DNA of 64,000 bases from Melampsora larici-populina 98AG31 (GCF_000204055.1 NW_006768767.1:1656498-1720497), one strand, 5' to 3'. Positions 34,081 through 47,635 are shown, counted from the first letter of the stretch. A program made the numbers and translations. The notes: generated by a model from the letters alone, not told the origin.

Positions 34081-35165
34081 AGAGTGTTATACGGAGATAT
34101 CGATGACAAGGTTTAAAACCTGATGATGAAGCGAGAGGAGTGAAGATTATGTCTTGAGGTGGATTTTCAGGAATCTTCAAGCAAGATATTTTATAAGAAT
34201 CAAGGGTGTAGCATGTGGGTATATCAACAAAGGAGAATCTGGCGGAAAATTCTGTCGCGGGGATCACATTTGGATTATTTGGATTCATTGAAAGGGTGCA
34301 GATCGGAACCCTACTACAGTATAGTTATGAATGTTATCACACTCGAATTTGATGCTTTGGCATATTTGGTTGACCTCAACTTGTCTTTGTTATTCAAATA
34401 CCACGACACAACCTAAAAGGAGATAACTGGGAAAGTAAGATTACAAAGGACAAGATGAATTCGAGAGTGTCTACACCCTCAAAGATAGGTCCAGCAGTGA
34501 ATGAGTTCATCAGGATCTTATTGAGTTGCACAACAAGCTGACATTGGTCACGACAGGTATTGAAATGTGAAATCACACTAATGACTGATACTATGGTCAC
34601 TTCTGATATTTCTAAAGGATTTGTGTCATCTTTCAATAGTCCCTGCTTCTCAGGATTTATGCAAGTACCTTCCGGATTAACTGCCGTGATTGACAGGTTT
34701 TATTTTGTGAAGACTTTCCAATCTCTTCTAGATTGTTTCATGATATGTTCTTAAATCATCTCATTCCATGTAATGTTTCTTGCCACTTACCTATCTCACT
34801 GTCAAATCAATTTTCTGACTGCTGCACTTAAATATCTATGAGGCTTAGTGTGATCTATCGGCCACCTGAACTTTCCCTCATGGATGTTGAGACATGTGAG
34901 GATCTAAGAGATGTGCTGGAGGAAATCTTGCGTCAATTAGTTGGAAAAGTAATCGAAACAAAATTTTGACATCAGTTTGAAGACCAATTCAAGTCTAGCA
35001 AATTCCTACCTTGAAACAGCATGCTTTCGTCAGGATAGCTTTCCATAACTTTTTCATTGATAAGAACCTTCTTCTCAAGGTCCCAGGATCAGATTCAAGT
35101 CCTTTACCTTCTTTGTTCGACTCGTCTATTTATTTTGAGAAGTCTACAGATCAACTTTTTACTCG
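34081..35165. other. Non-coding interval before the transposase
   Basis: No convincing gene. Short frames on both strands lack splice context. This interval should hold the divergent promoters of the transposase (plus) and the 241-residue gene (minus). Confidence 0.45.
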
Positions 35166-38100
35166 ATGAGCACTCGCCAGAAGAAAAGTGGGCAGACCCA
35201 CAGGAAAATTTGCTGTTGCGAAGCCTTTCAATGCAACGCCGGCGTCTATCCTGACGCTCACGGTAACAGTCACACTGGGGTTGAACTTACTCGTGAAGCT
35301 TACGATGCTCATCAGCGTGCTGAAATTCGTAATCGTGCACGCGCTTCCTTGTCGCCATCTGCTTCGTCAACACCACAATCGATTAGAAGTGTTTCAAGAG
35401 GTCAATCCGATTTGATTTCTCCTTTGAGCCGTATGGTTCTGAATCGGTCAGAATCAGAAAACTCGCCGTCAGGTCATTCTCGATCTCATGCCTTGGTACC
35501 GGAACGGGATGAAGATGTATCAAGTATTTCGCGCCAGTCAGAGGATCAAGGTATAGAGCAAAGTAATGTGGAACAGGATGTCCCGGCCATCGCAACATCC
35601 TTGAACATATCGGAAACTAGATCCTCTCGAAAATGTATGGCTGCTCGTTCAGCAAGGAATGCTGGCGTCAAGACTTATGATTCTAGTAGGTTTTCCTATA
35701 TATATTTTTCCTGTATGAGCGGTTCGTGTACTTATGGTGATCACATCTTCTTAAACTTGTGAATAAATAGGTGAATTCTTTGACTCCAACCTAGAAAACG
35801 CCAGACCTTTGTGCCTTCACGCCGCACTCACATCAGCCATAATGAACATCTATGACCACTCATCCCACAAGACGGCCGCCTGGCTACTTGGTGCGCAGCG
35901 GAGCACCATCGCACTGTCTTTGACAACTGGTCTGATGCCCAGCCTTGCAGAGAGCCCTCCTTCTCTTCTTCCCGGACAAACCGCTGCTTTGAATCAGATA
36001 CCACGTACAATTGGTTCAGTAATCAGCTGGCTTCGAATAGATCCAGAGCTCATCTTCATGAACTGTTGCAAAGCCTGCTTTGCTTTATACCCAATCGGTA
36101 ATACACCAACAATTTGCAGTCATCGTATATCTAGAATTCCTGGAGGGCCTCTTGAGAATGACGCAGAACTTCCGCCTGACACCCCTCTAGACGTGGATTT
36201 CAATCAAGACTTCACAGAACTTATTTGCGGAGAGCCTCTGATCCGAGTCTCTAGAAACAAGCAGGCACCTGTGCGCCAATATGCATTTCAAGACCTATCG
36301 ACTTGGATTGCCCGTTTACTCTCTCGACCAAAGATCGAGGAGTGGCTTGATGAATCTCTTGTAGAGTCATCTAAGCCATTCAAACCGGATGACGTGATTA
36401 GTGATATCCATCAATCAAAACTATGGAAAGGATTTCGCGGGCCAGATGGAAAACCCTTTTGCAAAACAAGCGGAAATTTAGTTTTTGGAATGTTTGTTGA
36501 TGGAATCAATCCATTCGGTAACAAACAGAGTGGACACCATGTGTCCATAACTTTCATTGTGCTTGTGTGCCTGACCCTTCCTTTTGAAATAAGGTATCGC
36601 CCTGAAAACCTCTTTCTTGCTGGAATAGTCCCTGGACCACGTGAACCGTCGCTCAAACAAATGAACTGGGTGCTCCGCCCGATTGTTGCACAGCTGAAAG
36701 AACTCTGGAATCCTGGACTTCTCCTTTCTCGGACTCATCTTTACAAGCGGGGACGTCTCATTAGAGCTGCACTTCTCCCTTTCATAGCCGACATACCTGC
36801 TCTGAGGCGCTCTCTTGGTTTCCCAAGCGCTACTGCCACATTCTTTTGCTCCTACTGCCTTTTAAAAAAGTCTGACATCAACAACTTTGACCAAGACTCG
36901 TGGCCGGTACGCACGTGTCGCCAGCACAGAGAATGGGCACAACAAGCTCGAGATGCTACAACAACCGCAGAACGTAAAAATATCTTCAAAACACATGGTG
37001 TTCGATACTCAGTGCTGAATGAATTGGAATACTGGGATATCATCGAAAACCATGTCGTAGATTCAATGCATAATTTGCTACTTGGGCTGCTCATGTCACA
37101 CTGCCGACGCTTCTGGGCGATGAAAGAAATTACTGGTGATGAAGATACGACTCCTGGAATAAGTACAAAAGAGCTCTTAGACTTGGTAGCAGAACACTCT
37201 CAACTACCCCCAAAGAAGCACACTGAAACTCCAACATCCCCACAAAGCGATGAAAATTCTCACGAAGAGTTTGTGGAAGCCAACTTTGAAGATAATACGG
37301 ACTCGAGCGATACTGATTTCAATCCATTGAGTGACAGTGGATGGAATGGAGAATGGGTTCCACCACCCTTTGATGAGATTGTCTTGGATTCGGTCATGTT
37401 GCAAAAGATCAATTCATTGCTACCTAAGATTCACATCCCTTCCTGGGTCAAGCGAGCGATCCCTGTCCTTGGGAAAGCTTCTTTCGGGAAACTTAAAGCC
37501 GATGAATGGAGAAATCTCTTCTCCATTCAATTACCATTGATACTGATTCCGATATGGTCTGACCAAGATTACGTGAAGACTTCTCTCTTGAAAAACTTTG
37601 GTCATTTAGTATCTCTAGTGAATCTAGCTCTCAAGCGGGCAATCTCTCCTCAAGATATTCAAAATTACCGACATCATATTCGAGAGTACCTAGAAGGATC
37701 TTTGATACTCTTTCAACATTGCAAATTGACGCCAAATCACCATATGGCCATTCATTTAGCCGATTGTCTTGAGAAGTATGGTTCCGTACGCGCCTGGTGG
37801 TCTTTTCCATATGAGCGTCTTATGGGAAGTATACTGAAGGCCTGTCATAATAACCATATAGGTAAGAGTTATGAGCAAAATTCGCACTCGAAAAGGAGTT
37901 CTTTGGCTGACCATGTAGTGTATATTTGTTGTTTGACTTAGGGGAACTCGAGATCACGTTTGTCAAAAATTTCTGTCGTGCTGGGAATCTATCAGCCCTC
38001 CTTCAAGACATTGACGAATTCCCAGAAGCCTTAAAGCCATATGTCGATCAATTGAAAGGACTGTATGAGCCTGCATCCCCAAAGCCAAGACGGATGTCCA

Positions 38101-38666
38101 ATTCAAAGCTCGACTCCCTAGGAGAAGACGATTTGTTGCAGTTGATCGAGAGGTTAAACCGTCATGGAGATGACGATTGTGTCTGGGTCACCCCGAAAGA
38201 ATGGGCAGCATTTGAAAAAGATGAAGAACTTGGATATGCACCATTACCACCTCGCGCACAGTTTTACAACAGATACGAGCATAAAGGTGTCAGTTTCTCA
38301 ATCTTTGAAAAAAGCTTGAATGACAGCTTTGTGGTATTCAGGTCACGTTCAGATGAGTTTGACTCATTTGGTAGAATTGAGAAGATATTCGTGCACCGTC
38401 GGGCAGCAGTAACAGGTATGAATATTGTACAAACTTGGTTGCGTGTTCATTGTTTCAAGCCCATTCAAGAGTCTCGATATGATGTGTTCAAACGCATAAA
38501 TATGCCGGACATGAATGCTCATTTACGAGCCTGGGATTCTCCGGAAGTGCGTTTAGTGGCGCTGGAAGAGGTCATAGCACATTGCTCATGGCTGATGTAC
38601 AAGCCTAAGCAGCTACATCTGGATTTGAACATCTCCGCTGTAGCTCTGGTTTCAATGGTGAGATGA
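35166..38666 (+). CDS. CACTA/Plavaka-type transposase
   Basis: Exons 35166-35685, 35771-37861 and 37942-38666 join in phase to 1,111 residues. The N-terminus has a Cys-rich start (ICCCEAFQC) and a Ser-rich linker. The RNase H-fold core includes FVDGINPFG (about 413, first Asp), PFIADIPALRR (about 510, second Asp), a CSYC zinc-type motif (about 532) and the VVDSMHNLLLGL block (about 600). An acidic Ser/Asp insert (about 660-690) precedes the helical C-terminal part (HHMAIHLADCLEKYGSVRAW, then the exon-3 region). This layout is that of Tnp2-like transposases of fungal Plavaka elements, which bind and cut CACTA ends. Terminal repeats of matching type lie 4.4 kb left and 9.4 kb right. No lesion is seen. 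Confidence 0.88.
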
Positions 38667-38770
38667 TAAGCTAATTCTGATCCGCTTATTAAATTCGCAG
38701 CTGGAGATACCAGAAGGCTCTCATTAAATTTAACTCATAGTTCTAAATTGTACATACAGAAGACAAATTA

Positions 38771-41700
38771 TTAAAATCGTTTCAGTAGCGTAATGAAGTT
38801 GTTTAAGAGCGGTTCAGGTGTGATTTCTAGCTGACTAATCTCCAAAAGAGACAGTGACTGGAGCCATTGAGATGAGTAGCAATCAATTGCGAGCCCAACT
38901 GGTGGACCCACTCGACTTGTGGGTCTTTCAGTGCATCGAATCCTAGACCGAGTAGGACGACCGCCCTGGTTTGGTGTTGATTTCTTCGAGCGGGGGGACC
39001 CAGATTTGTCCTTTGCCTTCGCAGCATCGATCAACTTGCAGATTTCTTCAAGCTGGTCGCTGCGCCATTCAAGCTTTCGAATGCAACAAGGAACGACACG
39101 CTGCTTACATCCCTCACCAGGGGAATCTAGTTCATTATCGGTCTCGTCATCACTGCACGCAGCTGAGACAATTGCTGAAAGTGGCCAAAGTTGCTCGTTC
39201 GAAAGTATCAGGTCTTCGCGTGTTTGTCGCAACTGAAATCACAATGAAATTTGAGCTCAATGTCTGAGATTTACAGGGAAGATATGTGACGTACATATCT
39301 GAGCCTTGCGCCTCTTCGTGCCTCATTGGTCGTGTTTTTCCTACGAGCTTCCTCCCAGTTTTGGTTCTGGTAGCTGCATAATACAAAATCCGCAATTGAA
39401 GAAGACAATTAGGATATAGTAATATACTTATAAAAGCTGCTTGCGAAGTGAATGGCATAGACCATGCGTACCGTTTAATTAGTGAGCGGATATGAGTAAA
39501 CAAGCACTTCTTGATGAATGCGTGTCCGTCATCTTGAAGTGGCACACCAGTATACTCGCCACACTCAACAAGTTTGATGAATATCTTCAACGCAAGATCC
39601 CAAAGCCACTTGTTATCCTTTGAATTTGGTGGTTCGGCGAAGTCTGGTCGAAAGGATGTGAGTCCTACTGATTGCATCATATTCCACATGATTGCTAGCT
39701 GCTGGGGTGTGGCGTCTTTGTGGCCAGGACCATTCAGATAAGGGAAGCATGGGTCATGAGGGGTGTTTGGTTGAGGAGGTGGTGGATGATTGCCGCCTTC
39801 TGTGCTGGGATCGGTGTCACGCATTGTTTTTCCAGCTCGGTTGCTGGAGAGGGAATCTCGGCCTGCCCGAACAATGTCTCGACATGGAAGCGGATCCGAG
39901 CCTAAGCCAATCTTGTTATAAGTTCGTCTATCAACATGTGGGAGTAAGAAGAGACCCGCTTACCGCTGTTTGACCACCACGCGTCTTTTTAGCCTCGACT
40001 TTTTCCGCAGGTTGCTTCTCCATCCTTTTACGTACAATATCAGACAAGACCTTCATATCTTTGAGTACTGTTTCCGTTCTTTTATCGGTCCTGGCGAGGT
40101 GAGCTTGAATTTGATCTGTCCAGATTTTGTAATACAAAAATTCAGGCCTACCAAAATGACATTAATCGGGCAAGGAATCACTCACAGATTTTCTCGATGA
40201 TCCAGGATTTACTCCCCTTTTTGTGACGCTATTTGGCTCCTTCTGAAGTCATTGGCGGCTTTTCAGAGGCCAAATGGCTTGGTGATGAAGGCGGTGGAGT
40301 CGATAGAATTGCACGGGTTTTTTCTGTAAGCTCTGCACTTTCACCCTGTTTTCGTAGGGGTTTTCTAGCTATGCGATTGACTTTTGGTGCCATTGCCGTT
40401 GCCTGACTATTTCTGCTAGCTTCACTGCCTTCTGAATCGTCGTTTGAGTCACAAGGGTCATTGATCAATGGATCCCATTCATCGTCACATTCTGAGACCG
40501 CCTTAGCTTTTCCCTTGTTGTTTCGGGATCTCGAGGAGTTCAGTATAGTTGGGTTAGGCCGAGGATGTTCTAATCGATTATGTTCAAGGCTAGGGAGCAA
40601 TGAAGAGTCATTAGCAGCCAAACTAGCCACTGGGAGAATTTTTGAAGAACGTGTGTGTTTCTTTTTGTGTCCTTCCACTTCTTTGGTAAGCCGACCGCGT
40701 TTTGATTTCAAGCCTACGGTATGGATATCAACCCTTGTTAGAATAGGAGGAATTGCAGTAACAGTTGACAAAAACAAAATGAATTACACACCTGGTTCTG
40801 ATTGATTGGTAACTGTGGCTATTGGCTCTGTCGCACTACCTACTGACATGATCGGTTCTTGGTTATCTTCATGTCCTTTCACTTTTTTCGCACGCCGACC
40901 ACGCTTTGATTTCAAGCCTACGGTATGGATATCAACACTTGCTGGAATAGAAGGAAACACAGTAAGAGTTTAAATAAAGAATTACACACCTGGTTCGGAT
41001 TGATTGGCACCTGTGGCGATTGGCTCTGTTGGACCAGCCACTGGCATGATAGATTCTGATGGAACAGCTACTGGGACAATTGGGTCAGACTTGTTAGAAT
41101 ACAGTCAAACAAAGTAAGAGTTGAACTTGACATAATGAATCACTCACCCGGTTCTGATCGATCGGCAACTCTGGCTACTGGCATTGACGGACCAGCTACT
41201 GGCATGATTGGTTCTGAATCTGATGGACCAGCTACTGGGACCATTGGATCGCATTTTCGGAATACAGAAGGTTTGTCAAGTCTTGATAGACATATGTAAT
41301 AGAATGCTATACGCACGTTTGACAGGAAATACCGTTTTTGATAGCCCTTGGACATTCATTGGTTGTGAGCCTAAATACATACGAGTACGAGTATCATGAA
41401 ATTTTCAACCGGAGTGTCTACGAGACCTGGTAGATACTCAATCAAACTCACGATTGTCCATTCCACGCTTTTTAACCACTTCATTGAGCATAAAAAACTT
41501 TTTTAAATTGTCTGGGATGACAACTGAGTGAAGAGAAAATGTCAGAAATAAAATTTCACCTTGATCCAGGTAGAAAAAGACGTCGGTATCTCACTGAGTT
41601 CTTTGTATACCTCACAGGTGCTGATAAGCTTGTCTCGATCCCAACCATCGGCGTCTATACCTACACCCCTGATCATATTCACGAGGTTGTAGTTTCCAAA

Positions 41701-42178
41701 TTGAGAAAATGGTTGATCTTGATCTATATCATTTGAATCCGGATCTTTTGAATTTTCGACAGGTTCTTGAAAATGGCATTCCTCGGAAGGGTCACAATCC
41801 AGTGCGTCTCGTCTTTGGGGTTTACCGCGAGAAAATTTTGGGGTGATATCAGACACGATTCCGGTAGACATTCGAGGCCTTTTTCTGGTTACATGTCGAG
41901 AAAGCTTTGAGAGCAATCGATCGCGTTGAGTTCGGCCACCAACATGAACACCCACGTTTTCCAAGGCTTCGTGGATTGGATCGGCACTCTCACTGGTTGG
42001 TACTTCTCCAGAAAAAAATAGCAATCATTGTGAGTCTATCATCAAGAAAAATTGTGATTATGAACTTACACGAATTTGTTGCTGCCTCCTCGCTGATCAG
42101 TGGTCTTTTCTTCGATGCGCCATGGCTCCTTAGCTTACGATGACCTGGTTGGGGTAGGGGTATTGTTTCGCGTGGCAT
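38771..42178 (-). CDS. Transposon-borne multi-exon protein, unknown function
   Basis: Many minus-strand exons with GT-AG borders run from ATG 42178 to a stop at 38771. The model is approximate and could be two genes. The N-terminal part is basic and Arg-rich (RHVTRKRPRMS). A middle part is built from repeated exons with KSKRGR and EPIMPVAGP motifs. A Ser/Asp-rich stretch and a short coiled coil (RTETVLKDMKVLSDIV) follow. The C-terminal half holds a compact helical segment (LAIMWNMMQSVGLTSFRPDF, WLWDLALKIFIKLVE) and a basic REDLILSNEQLWPLSAIV block. No known domain identified. It is tail-to-tail with the transposase, about 100 bases apart, as expected for an accessory gene, perhaps a DNA-binding partner like TnpA of En/Spm. 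Confidence 0.55.
40665..41072. repeat. Tandem duplication of a 204-bp exon-intron unit
   Basis: Two copies offset by 204 bases share long identical runs such as GATTTCAAGCCTACGG (40704 and 40908) and CGGTATGGATATCAAC. Partial further copies of the EPIMPVAGP-coding part continue to about 41270 at shorter spacing. The unit includes splice borders, so the duplication lengthened the accessory protein by exon repetition. Confidence 0.8.
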
Positions 42179-43015
42179 AATTAAGATTGTGTCTATAGAG
42201 TAGGCTGGAGTGTTGAGATCTCGTGAAGGGGATATCAATTCTAATGCTTCAAACGATGATAGGAATTAGTTGTGTTGTAGATGTGTGAATGATTGAAAAG
42301 AGTGCCCAAAAGGAATAGTAGTACGATAGAGTGGAATATAATAATGTATCACAGATACCGTATATGAGTGAGAGAACAAAAAGAGTCTAAGAGGAATATC
42401 ACACTGTATCACAGATACAACGTATATGTATATGGGAGGAATCAATAACACATGAAAGTCCAGATCCCGGAGGATGATGATGATGATGAAGGATTCAATA
42501 TAAGGCTTTTGGAAGTGCTAAATGCAAAAGATTTCGTATTCAGGTTGTTTGGTCAGAAATGGTGCCTAGGATACGGAAGTTGAATCATAATGTATGTTTC
42601 TGGGTGCTGACAGACTTGTACATATTAATAACTTGTCTTGGTGACACAATGATCATTACAAAAGCAACATGTTCGACAACAATTTCCCTTTGTCACATTT
42701 AATCGCGAGGTCCGTTTTTGAAGTTCCACCTCTTTGTTCTTTCATCATTTTCTGAACCTTACCGTGGACAAAGCTTCCGAGTTGCGAGGTCCTTCAAAAT
42801 TGGATGAATTTTGTCGGTATGTTTTCATGATGCACATAGCATTCAGATATCGTAATTCCAGCACCGTCTTGGCCCTTTGAATGTAAAGAAAAGAATGATA
42901 AAAAGGGGTTGATTGTCAACCTAGAGGTAAGTACCCGTACCCTTAGGAAGACAAAAACCATACAAACCTTTAAAATTAAATACACATAAATATATACATA
43001 TAACAGTTCAAGATT

Positions 43016-43560
43016 TGTAACAAATCCCGAAGTGATCACATCTCAAAGCTCGAGTTTCAAGAGCCAAGAAAATTAAAACCCCTGACCATGACGACTATCA
43101 TGGCCAGGACTAAAAATTAATTACCATCTAAATCGATGACCGAATTAGACCCTAGTCAGGACCATGCCAACACCAAACACCCTGACTAGGGGATTATCTC
43201 AACGCCATGAAAACCAAGACCAGTCAGGGTTTGAATCGACGCATTCAAACCCTGACCAGGCACTAGATCTTGAACGCACCAGAGATGCGAAATCGCATCC
43301 TAACGAGAGTCGAACTATTTAGTATAAATACTAGTCTTTATCTCACTATATGGAATCGAAACCCCATCCTATAACACATCCAACATCCTTACCTTTTAGA
43401 AACATAATAACACCTGACCTTTAACTCGTAGGCTCGAATTTATCTCAATAAAGACAAACCCTTTATTGTAACAAAGCCGCCAACCTAACCTCTCGTACTA
43501 CCTTAGTATGTGTTTTATTCAACTCAAGTCTGATCTTTAGAGACTCGAGCTGACATTGAT
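43016..43560 (+). repeat. Possible solo LTR inside the large transposon
   Basis: Starts TGTAACAAATCCCG; a TATAAATA box lies at 43323-43330 and AATAAA at 43447-43452, in the order U3-R-U5 expects. The first 250 bases contain repeated CCCTGACCAGG/CCTGACTAGGGG motifs. No target duplication or CA end could be fixed, so the right border is a guess. A promoter region for a gene I failed to see is the alternative. Confidence 0.3.
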
Positions 43561-44079
43561 CATCTGAATATGAATCAATGTGACATTTCATGCAAATCAT
43601 CATAGCATACAGTACCAAGTCACGAAACGTCACCCTCTAGAAAACGTCATATCGCTTCCCAGTGTTTGAAAATGAGAAGCTGGAAATAGAGCGACGAAAA
43701 TATGCAATCAGAAATCAAAGCCCGGCCGTTTTGAGACTCTCAATCTACTCAAACCGCACTTTTTGGCATGTATACATATAATGAGGTCCATGATGACCAT
43801 CAGATCTTTTCTAAAAACATATTGAGATGGTCATTGAAGTGGCACTTGACCCATGGTTTTGAAGAAAGATATAGTAAAAAGGATGAGAACATAATTGATT
43901 TGATTTCCATAAAGAAAGATAATAAAAATATAAATCAAACAGTTTGGCGGTGAAGGTTCTAGAATAGACCATGTAAAATAACCAACAATCATATATATTT
44001 AATAAGACCAATCATCACCCACCCAAACAACCCACGATGAACATGATCAGATATGAGATTGAAGTAGATTTAAACACGT

Positions 44080-45731
44080 TTACTGGGATGATGACGAGGA
44101 CGATTCATCCCCCTCCTGTCTCTCCTCCATCTCCATCAATTTCGTGATTATCTGCTCCTGTGTTTTGAGTTCATTGAGAGTGTCATTTACCTGCTTTCGC
44201 AACTTAGCAACTTCCGCTTTCAAGGTAGTAACCTGATCTTTGAAGTTGTCGAAGGATCCAAGTTTGCGCTTGAGATCGTTGACTGATTCTTGAAGAGCAA
44301 GCATTGAATTATCTGTAGTTCAACACATCAGCTCCAACCATATCATATTGTACAACAAATGGATGTGGAATACCTTGTCTTTCTTGCGCATCTTCTATAG
44401 CCAAGATATTAAACCTCTCTCTGTTAGCCATCTCAACTTGGGACTTCATGTCATCTATAGCATCCTCAAGAGATGAAACTTTACAAAATTTTACATATGA
44501 GTTTGGGATAAGAATGATGTATAACCGAGAGAAAACTGATTGACTTACTTTTTCCTTCGCGTTGTCTTTCCATAAGAAAAACATCAACACCAGAAACAGT
44601 TGGCGCCGTGTGCGTAATTGCAGGTATGTCTCGTCCAAACGCTATGAGCAGATGTTCCATATTTATATCAACATGTCGGTATTGGAAACAGAATTGGATG
44701 GAAGCAACTTACAGGTGTTATCCGTCTCAAACAAATCAAGGTCAGAAAACTCCATCAGGTCATGAGGTTGAGTTATGTTCCTTGCTTGGGAAACAAACAC
44801 TTCATCTGCGCTCAAGTTGATAAGAGATTGACTGGCGGAAGAGGGGCTCAGAGACATTGAATTATGCTGATGGGATATAAGGGTTGCATCGATGTAGGAT
44901 TGGCCAGGTTTTGGGGTAGAGGACACTGTGCTTCTGAGTTTGGTGACGCGTGACTTTTCCAGAGGGTCTGATTTCGGTTTTTGGTGATCAGCTTCACCAA
45001 CGTCTGAAGTTGTTGCCCATTCCGCAGATGCATCGTTCAATTGACAAGGTACAGCTGGGGTGAAAGCGACTTTCTTCTTGCTCCTAGGAGGCTTGTCAAT
45101 ACTGTTTTTGTCGGATTGAGGGGCTGTATAGGCAGGTAGTACACCATGTCAGATGATTCACAAGACTTAGATATTCAATATATTGTCACTCTACCTGGCG
45201 GAATTCTCCTAAATTTTGATTGGCGGTCGGCTTCAGACGAGGCCACTCGCTTGCCCAAGTGTGCTTTCCCTCCTAGATCGATCTCAGGTCTTCTTTCGGG
45301 AGTGCATTCTGGACCCGTTGAAAGCTGGTGAAGGGTGTCGGTACGAACAATGAGATCTTGACCAGGTTGATCGTGTTTGATTAATCGCATTCCCGCTTTG
45401 CTAGTTTTGAGTTCGCTGGGCTGTTGGACTTTAGGTTTGATAGGCGGTGGGATTTTGGGTTTGTGATCACTTAGATTATGTGAGGAGGAGGAGGATTCAT
45501 TGGGGAATACTTCAAAGCAGGCAGAAGCATGTTCATGAATTAAAAGCTTGAAATAGATTAAAAGCTTGAAATCATATTATACTAACAATCAGGTTGCTTT
45601 TCTCGTACAATCTTGGCTATCTCGGCTTTGTTCAATCCACGGCGGATCGTCTCCATTGGATAATTGAAACGTAACCAATCAAGCATTGTTTGTTTACCAA
45701 CACCCGGTGCATCCGGATCAAGCGGATTCAT
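44080..45731 (-). CDS. Transposon-borne protein with SAP-like start and coiled-coil end
   Basis: Six minus-strand exons (45731-45587, 45509-45195, 45123-44713, 44641-44549, 44478 to about 44378, about 44313-44080) keep phase. The start reads MLDWLRFNYPMETIRRGLNK followed by AEIAKIVRE, a helix-extension-helix pattern like SAP domains that bind AT-rich DNA. The middle is Ser/Pro-rich and basic with KKKVAFTP. The C-terminus is a clear coiled coil (ESVNDLKRKLGSF, VTTLKAEVAKLRKQVNDTL, ITKLMEMEERQ) and an acidic-Ser tail. No family name can be given. DNA binding plus oligomerisation would suit a transposition accessory protein; this is inference. Confidence 0.65.
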
Positions 45732-46935
45732 GACTGAGTGAAAATTGGATGTAATGGGATGATTGCTAACGAGACTCTTGAGGTATGCGTATTAGGAATT
45801 GTCAGTCTAACATCTAAGACAGGACAGAAGATGGTAAATATTGTAGGTCAATCTTGAACCTAAGACACACCTGAAAAACGCGAGCAAGAAAAAGAATTGA
45901 CGAATGGAATAAAGATAGTGGTAGGAAACGGATATATATGATTAGCTATTTGCTTTCATGACCAGGAATCATATACAACTTTATGAATACTGAAACATTA
46001 CGTCGGTATGATCTATATACAATATAGTCTCTGAATTAATTAGAATGTCTGTGTTCTGATTATCAGAATCGTCAGCCGATTGATCAGTTTCCCTGGAATT
46101 CCACCGCTTTAAAATCTGTTGAGCACTAGGCGGACTATCTCTTTCTAGAAACTGGATGACCTATATCTATGAGCAACAAATGTGCTGGAATCGAATCTTT
46201 GACTCTCGCAAATTAGGAAGAATCTCGAAAAGCCCACGAATCTTTAAGCATGGAAGTCTCTTCTTGCCCTCAGATTAAATTGTGTATACATATTTGATTC
46301 AACTGCTGTGTGATTAACCTTGTTTACTTATATCTATCATGAAACTTATTTCGGTGGTCAAACCATGAGCCTTCTTGAATCTTGATTGCTGTGCGGTCTT
46401 AATGTGACAGTTCAATCATGAGTCAGGGTTTTCTGACTTTGGCTTAGAAAACCCCAGAATGAAACAAGGCTTTCTTGAAAGTCAAGCGTAAAAGAAGTCT
46501 TCTTGAGATTAATGAATGTACTCTCAAGTTTACACCGGGGGATATAACATGCAAGTGATACGTACATGAGTGGGGCGATGTTGATAAATCAAAAGATGAA
46601 TCACCGGTGGGGACGTCATTGGCAAATCTGGAAAGGGTCAGAAGTCCGCTACAGATTGTCATCGATGGAATTGAATGCCCTTTGAGATATGAAAACATGA
46701 TCACATTGTTTTGTGTAATCATATGTTTGCTATAGATCGAGATATAATTAGGTGCCTGATCATAATTTGGAATTTGACACTCAAAAACTCTCGGGCCCAA
46801 CTTTCCTCAAGAAATCAATCCTATCTCCAGTTTCACTGTTCACCTACCTTTATTTGAGTTAGTCCGTGTTTTCCTTCGATCTCTACTTGTTACTTTTGCT
46901 TTTCTGAGTACAGTCATTTCAGGAACCCGGTCGCG
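45732..46935. other. Non-coding interval between two cargo genes
   Basis: Divergent spacer between the coiled-coil gene (minus) and the 194-residue gene (plus). A palindromic TTCTGATTATCAGAA lies at 46054-46068, and the same core occurs at 18394-18408. The minus frame at 46444-46800 shows no domain and is probably chance. Confidence 0.45.
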
Positions 46936-47635
46936 ATGTTCCCAACGTTCATGATCTATGGGCAATCGCGTCGCTGCTTCACGCCTGAGCTGCGAGCAAT
47001 TGCCTTCCAGGCTCGACAGCCGACTTCAGAACTGGCACGACAAACTTCACCGAAACGCACCTGGGACTTCGAACACTTTGTCAAAGTCCACCTCGACCAA
47101 TGGTCCTTCCATGCGATCCCTTCTGGCATCCAACGTCATTTAGAAAGATATGGCTTTCTGACTGCCCAAGAACTTGATGCGATATCCGATACTATCTATA
47201 CCTTAGTGGATCAGCTTCAAGATACTTTTTCTACCCTCTGCAAAGCCCAACGTGCAGTGAAATATATTGAGATGACATTGGATTTGTCTGACCCCGAAGT
47301 TTCCGTCCACCATGCTCTACTCGTGGCACAACTGAAGGTCTCGAAAACGGAATATAAGGAGTATATGCGCACATTCAAGCGTTACAATAAGGGCATTGCC
47401 AAACTTGGAGCAATACTTTCTCGGGAGAAGTGAGTAGATAGTTGATTAAATTAAACCCTATGATGAATGTTCCAACTGAACTGATATCCTATATTGTTAT
47501 TTTTATAATTTGTTGATCATTTAATCGCTTATAATTGAATCTAGCAAGAGCACCTGTGATTTTGAGGATGCTGAAGCTGGATCGGTTGTTGAACCCACCT
47601 CACCAGTTGTCGAACCCAATGCACCGCTAGCCTAG
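46936..47635 (+). CDS. Transposon-borne 194-residue protein, unknown function
   Basis: Two exons (46936-47429 and 47545-47635) join in phase. The protein is mostly helical: a basic N-terminus, then FEHFVKVHLDQWSFHAI, LDAISDTIYTLVDQLQDTF and VAQLKVSKTEYKEYMRTFK, ending in an acidic Pro/Val tail. No motif recognised, no signal peptide. A possible upstream acceptor (TTTCAG just before 46922) means a further 5' exon cannot be excluded. It is the last gene before the right terminal repeat. Confidence 0.6.
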
